Below are positions 9,540 through 17,120 of a DNA stretch of 17,120 nucleotides, one piece after another (position 1 is the stretch's first letter; the number at the start of each line of letters is the position of its first letter). Where the stretch lies: positions 1 to 17,120 of the forward strand of contig JNEM01008745.1 of the NCBI GenBank assembly GCA_000697335.1, given 5' to 3'. A model generated the notes under the pieces. That model ran no database searches and had not been told where the DNA came from. It was given only the letters and a program-made list of their open reading frames with translations. This stretch comes from Conidiobolus incongruus B7586. Taxonomy: Eukaryota; Entomophthoromycota; Entomophthoromycetes; Entomophthorales; Conidiobolaceae. The position numbers and the translations under genes are program-made.

Positions 9540-11170
9540 TTATTTATATTCTGCATAAACTTTATACTTGTGAGATTGATCAAATTTCTTTAAAATTTAA
9601 TCCATTACTGCCATTCCCTTTGAAATTCAAATTTTTCGCAAATTACTTGGAGGATAATGTGAAGCTTATAAATATGGTCAACATTGTAGTGAGAATAGAA
9701 TATTTTGGTGTAGAAAACAATCAGTATAATTGAGAGATAACTTACCTTGAAGCCAGTTGTCCAAATTATCCATACTGCCAATGTCTCTATTGAAATAAGT
9801 GACAGGGATAAAACCAATGATATTGCCTAAAAGACTGTAGATAAATGAATAACTCAAATTGAATGAAATCTGAGCAAGTATCGTGAGGGAAAGCTAGGTA
9901 AGGGTTAATTAGACAAATTACACAATTCATTGGGATACTATCATGTGTTGTGACATTGTTTCAAGCGTGAAGTGAGCTTGCTCCAATTTGGCACACAATA
10001 TATCGTATTTAAAATGAGAGTGTAGATCTCCAACAGCCGGCTTTTATACAACATTAACCATTTATTTTTCTTCAAAGAAGTTTTTGAGTGCATTTTATGC
10101 CAATTAAACAAGTCATTTTCGAATATGATGGGAAAAGGTGAGACCAAAATTTTGGGTGATGAATTTTTCATCAGAGTGGAGTACTTCGGATCTGGGGAGA
10201 GATTTATCTAAGCCCGCAAATTTAATATAAGTAGATGCAGAAGGGCCAACTGCGGGTTCATTAAATGGGAAGTTTTCGTGGTCAGCGGCTTTGAGGGCTT
10301 CAAAAGTTATCATGATTGCACTTTTGCGAGCGGGAGTGACTGGAAATTTCCGATCAGGAGTATAATATTCAATTTGGAGTTTCTTTGGAAGTTCCACTTG
10401 GTTATATGTAAGTGAAATGACTCAGTAACTTTTCAAGATTCTTTGGCCAATACAGCTTTAGCCGTCAAGCCAAGATTCTCAACATGTTTGGCAAGAGGGC
10501 CAGTAATAGAAAGAATTCTCTCTTGTCCAAGAGTTATGTTTCTATCACCAACTTCTATCCATCTCTCTAGAGTTGGATTCAATCCTTAAACACTATAAAA
10601 TGTAACAGAGATTTTGATGCTATCATCGACATCAGTATCAATACTTACAATACTTCTATTTGATCTAACTTATGTACCTTTGTTACTGCTACTTTCATCA
10701 GCGGTGAACTTGAGATTATAGGGGTGTAAAGTCATTCTGTGCGAGTTGTTGGATTCCAAAATGCCCATTAACCGACGTACATGGGTGGTCAGAATGGGAT
10801 AGCACCAGATTTCTCAAGTAATTAGAGGGTTTGTTTCTTCATTGATTATACTTATAAATCGATCAAGGCCAATAATATTTTCGTAGCCTTTGATTTCTAT
10901 GCTATTCTTGACACTAATGGGAACACCTAGTAATTTATTTTCTTAAGTAAATTCAATGCCTTTGGAAATTTGTTCATGGATCTCATCAGCCTTCTCAAAA
11001 ACGTAATCTTCTAAGAACTGCACAATGTAGTCTAAATCCTTAAGTTTTCTGGTATTCTTACGCATTGCTCTCAACACTTCAACATCTTTGACTTTATTTG
11101 AGCCTACATATTCAACAATTTCGTAAGCTGAATAATTTGTAATATTTTCCTAATTAATATTTTCTCACCA
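9540..11170 (-). pseudogene. Decayed amidase gene, tandem paralogue of the intact copy
   Basis: This matches the intact amidase at 13867-15534 over almost its full length and in the same orientation. Its 3' end still reads FDQSHKYKVYAEYK before a TAA at 9540-9542, against YDQPYKYQPYAEYQ in the intact protein. Other clear matches are NYSAYEIVE near the start, GVPISVKNSIEIKGYENIIGL, RWIEVGDRN, ELPKKLQIEYYTPDRKFPVT, NIIGFIPVT with NRDIGSMDNLDNWL, and YNVDHIYKLHIILQV. The start codon is gone. In-frame stops include those at 10943-10945, 10670-10672, 10586-10588 and 10433-10435 (Trp codon to TGA). There are several small indels, among them a 5 bp and a 1 bp deletion near 10790-10815. The catalytic Lys and nucleophile Ser codons survive, but GGSIRIP has become DDSIKIS and TSGGSSSGEG has become TADESSSNKG, so the oxyanion-hole glycines are lost. 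I see no TATA box upstream. It is clearly non-functional as an amidase. Confidence 0.93.
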
Positions 11171-13866
11171 AAATTAATGATTTAAATATATCTTATTCAA
11201 CAATTTTGAATAATAAATTAACTCTAAAGCTTCAATATCTATTTAATAATCTTCTCAATTCGACTTAATAACATCTTGTTGTCTTATAACTGGTTTATAA
11301 ACTTAAATAAGGTTTTGATTCATGTACTGCTTTTTTCAAAATTCACATTGGATCAGATTGAATTTTGATTGTAACTACAAAGTTCATTCTTTAAATCAAT
11401 TTTTTAATATACTAATATCATTTATTTTAATTGCTCAAGGTTTTTAATTTATAATGATATCTCTAATCATATTTAATATTTTGTGACTTATATAATTTTG
11501 GAATCCAATAAATTAATAGATTTCTAATATAAATATGTATACTTAGTTATTAATAATTCTGTTAATTACCTAGAAAGGTTTAAAATATATCACAATTGTA
11601 ATAAATTAATGTTAATAAAACTATCTTTGCAAAATATTTATATAATTTAAATATTTATAATTTCAATTTACAAATTAATATCCTATTCTTATACAAAAAA
11701 ATTTTAAAATATAATATACTTGTTATAAGGTAAATAATGAAAGATTTTCAATTAATAATATTTAAAATTTTGAATTTTTTTTCATAGTTTGAATAAATCA
11801 TTTCTTGAACTCTACGATATAGTAAATTGCTAAATTACTGTTCAAAAGTCTCTTTTTTGCCCTAATCAGTTGCATCATTTGTAATTATATGAAATTACTG
11901 GATTAGAATTATTTGATTTGATTGTTAAAAGAATTATTAAATGTTTTATAGTCAACTTGAATAAATTTATATTTTTGAATTAAATTCTTTATTAAAATAT
12001 AACAAATGATCATTTATAAGAATAGCAATACTACTATAGCTATTTTATTAATATTAAAAAAATTTAATTAAAAATTGAACAAAATAGTATCCTTTATATC
12101 CTCAATCTTAATAAATATAAATAATTAATGAGAATAAAGAATAAAAATTTTGATAAATATTATTTGTAATAATTTTGACATATATATAAATTCATATTTT
12201 ATATGAAACAAATATATAGTATTAAGATATTCAATAACATATATATTAAATTGAGATAAATTACATAAATTATATTTGAAATTCCAAGCAACTGTTTAAA
12301 AAAGTTAATATCAGTTTTTTAAATTACTCTATTATTAAATATCTTAAAAAATATTTTTAAATTTCTGTGATAATTTAATGCTAGTTGATTATATAATGTT
12401 GATTAACAAATTTGATAGTTTGGCCTTGTTGGTTGTAATATCGACTGCTTTTTGCTTTAAAGTACTTTGTAAGAGTTATTTTTTGATACTATCACCATCT
12501 TACAGTGATTTTCACTTCAATTGTACCAATTGTTAACTTTATGAAAGTATGGATGAAATAGAGATAGGCAAAACATTATTTGTATAATGATTTGGGGGAT
12601 AAATCAAAGAGACTAAGGATGTAACCGTAAAGTAAGGAAAAGATAGAATCAGATTTAAATAACAATTCTGCCAAGTACCATAGCAGTATCATATGAAAGA
12701 GCAAATGACATCATTGAAGTGAAATAGATGCCTGATTAACGAAATATATCAATTAGGTCAATACATTCAGAGTTTTGAAATTTAAAATCAGATTTACTAG
12801 AAAATATAATTTATTTTTGCAGTAACAGAAAATTTCTTTTTATTCTATGAATCTGATTTGATTTTAATTAAATTTCATACTTCTCAACTTTTACAAAATC
12901 AAAGAGTTTTTCATTTTTTTCAATCTCTAATTTACAATGTTTACATAGTTCAAATGATTAAAAAACTAAATTTCTACATATATATCTAGTAATTCAAAAA
13001 ATATCCAGAATAATATATGAATATAGTAATAGGGTATATGAAATATTTTTAACCAGTTCATTTCAAAAATACTAAAATAGCACCAAATAACAACATTAAT
13101 GTAATTGACTCATAATATATTTATAATAAATGAAAATTCTTTTGAGAAATGAATTTATTGAGTATGGTTTGATCTTATTAATAATTTGTTAATTTTGAGA
13201 CTTCATTCAACAATTTCCTATACTTATACAATCAAAACCTTATCCAGAGGTTAAACTTTTGAGGTTCGATAGGTTAAGCTCAGAATCAAGGCCAAACACA
13301 ATAGTAATAAATTTTAAGTAGATTGATAGTCAATTATATAAAGATTTATATATAAAAATAGACAATTGCTTTAAGCAAAATATTCACTAAGTTATTAATT
13401 GAATACAGCATAGTAAATAATAATAAATTGAATTTTTAAAAGTATGACTTTATATCATATTATTGGATCAATCTAAAATTTGCTTTTGAAACTATTTAAA
13501 TATCTCTTTAAAGGTTAATTCGACTCTCATGGACATATTATACAAACTCAGTTTGATTAAATTTAAAATTTAATATCAGTATTTAAATAAAATTTGAGGA
13601 TTAAAGTTAGAGGTTAATAGAAAATCGATAGTATAATATGGTACTATGTATATATTATTTAATTCAAAATTAAGGATTATGTTGTTTACTTACACAGAGA
13701 GTAATTTGAACGTATATGTTTTACATTGAGTCAAGCAAAAATTAAAATTCTGTATCAAATAAATTTGAAACTTGAGATGATTTATCCATTATATCCAATA
13801 TCTATATAATTTCAAAATTGAATAATACAGATTATAAATGACTTATATTAATATTTTTGAAAAATA
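11171..13866. other. AT-rich spacer between the two amidase copies
   Basis: About 2.7 kb of AT-rich DNA separating the decayed amidase from the 3' end of the intact copy. I found no open reading frame of substance, RNA gene or repeat ends. By eye, no homology between the flanks of the two amidase copies extends beyond the coding part. One GC-richer patch near 12415-12745 is listed separately. Confidence 0.6.
12415..12745. other. GC-richer patch, possible decayed coding sequence
   Basis: This stretch is visibly less AT-rich than its surroundings, as only genes are elsewhere in the window, yet no frame stays open beyond about 45 codons. Minus-strand pieces read MMSFALSYDTAMVLGRIVI (about 12680-12710 region) and, in another frame, a hydrophobic stretch ending LFDLSPKSLYK. 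The plus strand has NDLGDKSKRLRM. None is recognisable. An old gene relic is possible; an unrecognised non-coding RNA is another option. Confidence 0.25.
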
Positions 13867-15534
13867 TTAATTTCCTGATTGTTTTTGATATTCCGCATAT
13901 GGTTGATACTTGTATGGCTGGTCATACTGTTTCAAAATCTTGTCAATTAAAGACATTCCTTTTGCCACTTTTTCCTCTTCGAACTTTCTACCAACGACTT
14001 GGATAGCAATAGGAAGGTCATGCATCTGGTCAACATCATAATAGGAGTAAACTTGCTTCTGGCGCAAAAGACCATCAGTGTAATCAGGTGAAATTTTTTC
14101 TTTGAGCCAGGAGTCCAAGTTGTTAATTGCATCAATATCACGATTAACTCGAGTAACAGGGATAACTCCAGATGTATTACCTATGAGATTATAGAGGAAT
14201 GAATAGCTATAGCTAAATCCAAGCTGATCAAAAGTGTTGTGAGGGAAAGGAGGGAGAGGACTAATTGGGCAGATCACAAAGTCCATTGGAGAACCATCAT
14301 CAGCTGCTGCATTATTCCAAGCTTCAAAATGAGTTTGTTCTAACTTAGCGCGTTCCACGTTGAGTTTAAAGTGTGTGTGAAGATCCCCAGAAACAAAGTC
14401 CCAAGTAACATCAGATAATTCCTTTTCTCCAAGAATATATTTGAGAGCACCGCATATAGCCCAAATCAAGAATTTGGGAACACGGTGAAGTAGACTTATT
14501 CGAAAGTTTTCTGGTGTAAATTTTTCATGAGATTGGAGGGCTTCAAGTTTGGGAATAGATTTGTCCAGGCCAGAATATTTGATATATATTGCTGCGGATG
14601 GACCGATTGCGGGCTCTTGATATGGAAATACTTCGTGACCAGCAGCTTTGAGGGCTTCAACAGCCATCATCACTGCACGTTCACAAGCGGGAGTAACTGG
14701 AAATTTACCATCAGAAACATAGTACCCAATGCGTAGTTTTTTAGGAAGTTCAACTTGTCTATATGGAAGTGGCACCACCCAGGAGCTAACCTCCCAAGGC
14801 TTTTTATTCAAAACGGCCTGAAGGATCAAGTCAAGATCCTCAACATGCTTAGCAAGGGGTCCAGCAGTAGCGAGAATTCCTTCCTGTCCAGGAGCTGTGT
14901 TTCTATCACCATCTTCTATCCATCTCTTTGGAGTTGGCTTCAATCCATATACACCACAAAATGCAGCTGGGATCCTAATACTACCGCCAACATCACTACC
15001 AATACCCATAATACTTCCATCGGATCCAATCAATGCACCTTCACCACTGCTACTACCACCACTAGTGAATTTAGGATTGTATGGATTGTAAGTGGCTCCG
15101 TGTGAGTTGGTAGATCCCAAAGTACCCATAAACTGACATACGTGGGTGGTACAGAATGGAATAGCGCCAGATTTCTCAAGTAGAGTGATTAGAGGATGTG
15201 TTTCTTTATTGATTTTACCTTTAAATCGATCAAGGCCAATTGCATTATCATATCCTGCGATTTCGAAACAATCCTTGACACTAATAGGAATACCTAATAA
15301 CGGATACTCTTCCTGACTGAATTTTATTCCCTGAGCAATTTGATTATCCAACCAATTTGCTCTCTCAAATGAATAATCGTCTAAGAAATGCACGATACAA
15401 TTCAAGTGTCTTGACTTTTCGGCCATGCTACGCATTGCTTTCAATATTTCAATTGCTTTGACTTTACCAGAGCGTATAGATTCTGCAATTTTGTAAGCAG
15501 AATAATCTGATATATTCTCTAAATTTAATTTCAT
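13867..15534 (-). CDS. Amidase-signature hydrolase, acetamidase/FAAH-like
   Basis: An intact single-exon gene of 555 residues, near the usual length of fungal acetamidases. Amidase-signature enzymes hydrolyse a C-N amide bond to a carboxylate and ammonia or an amine through a Ser-cisSer-Lys triad. All three are visible: Lys87 in GIPISVKD, the cis-Ser161 in TSGGSSSGEG, and the nucleophile Ser185 in SDVGGSIRIPA. The spacings of 74 and 24 residues nearly match 75 and 24 in mammalian FAAH (K142, S217, S241). FCGVYGLKPTPKR (192-204) is the usual continuation. The C-terminal half has the substrate-pocket region with FVICPISPLPPFPHN and LYNLIGNTSGVIPVT, then LPIAIQVVGRKFEE near the end. No signal peptide or N-terminal membrane helix is seen, so it is probably cytosolic. 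Substrate (acetamide, other small amides or fatty-acid amides) cannot be read from sequence. A tandem paralogue 2.7 kb downstream has decayed. Confidence 0.95.
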   Translation of the reverse strand: MKLNLENISDYSAYKIAESIRSGKVKAIEILKAMRSMAEKSRHLNCIVHFLDDYSFERANWLDNQIAQGIKFSQEEYPLLGIPISVKDCFEIAGYDNAIGLDRFKGKINKETHPLITLLEKSGAIPFCTTHVCQFMGTLGSTNSHGATYNPYNPKFTSGGSSSGEGALIGSDGSIMGIGSDVGGSIRIPAAFCGVYGLKPTPKRWIEDGDRNTAPGQEGILATAGPLAKHVEDLDLILQAVLNKKPWEVSSWVVPLPYRQVELPKKLRIGYYVSDGKFPVTPACERAVMMAVEALKAAGHEVFPYQEPAIGPSAAIYIKYSGLDKSIPKLEALQSHEKFTPENFRISLLHRVPKFLIWAICGALKYILGEKELSDVTWDFVSGDLHTHFKLNVERAKLEQTHFEAWNNAAADDGSPMDFVICPISPLPPFPHNTFDQLGFSYSYSFLYNLIGNTSGVIPVTRVNRDIDAINNLDSWLKEKISPDYTDGLLRQKQVYSYYDVDQMHDLPIAIQVVGRKFEEEKVAKGMSLIDKILKQYDQPYKYQPYAEYQKQSGN

Positions 15535-15610
15535 TATCTTTATTTATAAATGAAATTTTATATATTCAATATAAGTAAATGTTATAATATTAGCTTACAT
15601 TCTACATCAT

Positions 15611-15619
15611 CTTTATATA
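15611..15619 (-). promoter_or_regulatory. TATA box of the intact amidase gene
   Basis: On the minus strand this reads TATATAAAG, about 85 bp upstream of the ATG at 15532-15534. The decayed paralogue shows no such box at the matching distance. Confidence 0.55.
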
Positions 15620-16052
15620 CTGTGTCATTAATTTTTAATATAGCCATTTGTGATTGAATATTGTATTGGGTAAATGATAAATTATTAATTCTCTTCACAT
15701 CGATCCTTCAAATTTATTATAAACTATTATTATTAATAAATATTATTATGAGCTAATATTATAAAGATTGATCCAACATAAATTTAAACTAATAAATTAT
15801 TATTTAATTATCTAATATTGGTATTAAAATACCGTAATATCTTTTTTTTGTACAATTATTTTGATATATGATTAATCTAAAACCATTACTTTTCAAATAT
15901 TTATTTCCTAAATTCTTCAATTTAAAATCCCCACTAATCACAAAATGGAATTAAAAAAATATTAATTTGTTTAATATAATTATATCTGTACAAAATAGGA
16001 AGGTTCTGAATTAATAACCTGTTTTATTCATTTTTTCAAAATTATTTTTAAA

Positions 16053-16072
16053 ATATATATATATATATATAT
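16053..16072. repeat. (AT)10 microsatellite
   Basis: Ten perfect AT units following a run of A. It is similar in kind to the tracts near 6270 and 6440 and likely to vary in length. Confidence 0.9.
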
Positions 16073-16211
16073 AAGTAATAATCTTTTTTATAAAATGAAA
16101 TAATCAATTTGAATGAGATTACATTATATTCTGGTCTATTCGATATATATATATTACAAATTATATATTGTTAGAGGACAGAATAACTGGACTTGTGTTC
16201 AGAAATTTTTG

Positions 16212-16238
16212 GTTACCTAATTTAATAAAATTAGGAAC
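16212..16238. repeat. Short hairpin-forming palindrome
   Basis: CCTAATTT and AAATTAGG form an 8 bp perfect stem with the loop AATA. Outside it GTT and AAC can extend the stem across one bulged A. There is no T run or gene beside it that would make it a terminator, and the wider context (16171-16245) is slightly GC-richer than its flanks. No function is assigned. Confidence 0.45.
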
Positions 16239-17120
16239 AGGGTAATATATTATTCATCAAAATGTAATTTTGCCTAGATTTAGATTATTTTATTCAAATT
16301 ATCTCATGATTTAAATCCATTTTTTAAAAATATCAATTTTTAAATTCATGGATATTGTACACTTATGGATGAAGCTAAATAAGGTATATTCGTAAAGTTC
16401 TTCCAGATGAAAACATATATACCATTATGTCAATATTAAGTAAATTAATTCTTAATTCATTTCAATTATAAAACATGTAGTTAGAATATAATTCAAATAT
16501 CCAAAATAAATATTTATACCTAATTATTTAAAAATATAAAATTTTAATATTCATAAATTTATTACTTTGAGTATTAATCCGTAAATCACACTCTACTGTT
16601 ATCTTTATTTTGATATAAATAATGCTAATTAAAGAAAAAGTTTTCAAAGAATTGAAACAATTAGATAGGATAAAAAATAGAAATAATATGCATGAATTAG
16701 ATGACAAAACTTTACATAAATATAGTTAAAATAAATTCTACTAAATAATGAGTACATAATTAAACTTGATTAGATATTTTCTATAATTTTTATATAAGCT
16801 CATGGTATTATATATTGTTATTATTATATCAATTAATATAAAAAATCAAATATAAATAATATAATTTATAATATATTTAAACAAGTTATAAATAAGTCTT
16901 GATTTAATAAATATTATTTTTGAGGTGGATAAATTAAGATATGATTCAAGAAATTTTTGAATAACTAAAATTTCAATATTTCAATTTAGTATAAATAATT
17001 TGCAAAATATAAAATATTATTAATTATAAAAATATAAGAAAATAATCAGAAAAATAATATTTCTAATATAATATCAGATTTAATATATTAAAACTACATT
17101 TCATTAATTATATTATTTAT

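Larger units (their letters stand above)
15620..17120. other. AT-rich DNA upstream of the amidase
   Basis: No gene is supported in this stretch. It holds an (AT)10 tract, a small hairpin and a 35-codon frame at 16622-16729 that I do not accept as a gene. A patch at about 15927-15945 (TCCCCACTAATCAC) is GC-richer and lies about 310 bp upstream of the amidase TATA box; it could be an upstream activating site, but nothing proves it. Confidence 0.6.

Noticed and set aside
9725-9760. A GTAAGT donor-like word in the decayed amidase, considered as an intron.
   Set aside because: The bases after it align with coding sequence of the intact paralogue, so it is a chance product of decay and not a splice site.
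13258-13290. GAGGTTCGAT, considered as a tRNA T-loop.
   Set aside because: The flanking bases do not form a T-stem, and no D-arm or anticodon arm is found upstream.
14527-15105. Plus-strand frames of 64-116 codons opposite the amidase.
   Set aside because: They are antisense shadows of the intact amidase, with no family resemblance and no promoter.
16622-16729. A 35-residue plus-strand frame beginning MLIKEKVFKELKQLDRIKN.
   Set aside because: Short Lys/Asn/Ile-rich frames arise easily in AT-rich DNA. GC does not rise, no good donor site precedes the stop, and I recognise no family.
1-17120. Virus-like elements, DNA transposons, LINEs, SINEs and CRISPR arrays were looked for.
   Set aside because: No transposase, reverse transcriptase or capsid-like frame, no long terminal repeats and no spaced direct-repeat array could be seen on either strand.

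Overview
This window looks like nuclear DNA from a very AT-rich fungus. Gene-poor stretches are made almost entirely of A and T. Inside them sit short islands of higher GC, and nearly every island is a gene. The introns I can place are short (53-56 bp, one of 104 bp), with GT...AG ends and T-rich 3' ends. All four live genes have a clean TATA box about 80-150 bp upstream of the start codon. A family of fungal acetamidase/fatty-acid-amide-hydrolase-like enzymes with an inactive tandem copy, together with this base composition, recalls early-diverging zygomycete-type fungi such as the Entomophthoromycotina (Conidiobolus-like). That placement is inference from style, not a match.

Layout. (1) 1-1502 is AT-rich DNA with no gene seen. 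(2) 1503-2740, minus strand, is a four-exon gene rebuilt by reading splice sites. It encodes an ArfGAP zinc-finger protein most like the AGFG (HRB) branch, with a TATA box at 2872-2879. (3) 2880-6716 is almost gene-free and holds two (AT)12 microsatellites and an imperfect inverted repeat. (4) 6717-7100, minus, is a small basic Ser-rich protein of unknown function, whose promoter carries a TATA box and a twice-repeated C-run/CCAAT composite. (5) 8150-9282, plus, is a two-exon NAF1 gene (H/ACA snoRNP assembly). (6) 9540-about 11170, minus, is a decayed amidase gene. (7) 11171-13866 is AT-rich with one unexplained GC-richer patch (about 12415-12745). (8) 13867-15534, minus, is an intact single-exon amidase, paralogue of the decayed one, with a TATA box at 15611-15619. 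(9) 15620-17120 is AT-rich, with a microsatellite and a small hairpin.

The genes do not form one pathway. NAF1 is housekeeping RNP biogenesis. The ArfGAP-like protein would belong to membrane traffic, but it lacks the arginine finger of active ArfGAPs. The amidase would hydrolyse small or fatty-acid amides. The small gene (minus) and NAF1 (plus) are divergent and share a 1.05 kb intergenic region. I see no virus-like element, DNA transposon, CRISPR array, tRNA or rRNA. I do not find a clearly new system. The most informative items are the multi-exon ArfGAP-like gene with an altered active site and a start codon overlapping a splice acceptor, the amidase gene/pseudogene pair, and the repeated promoter composite.
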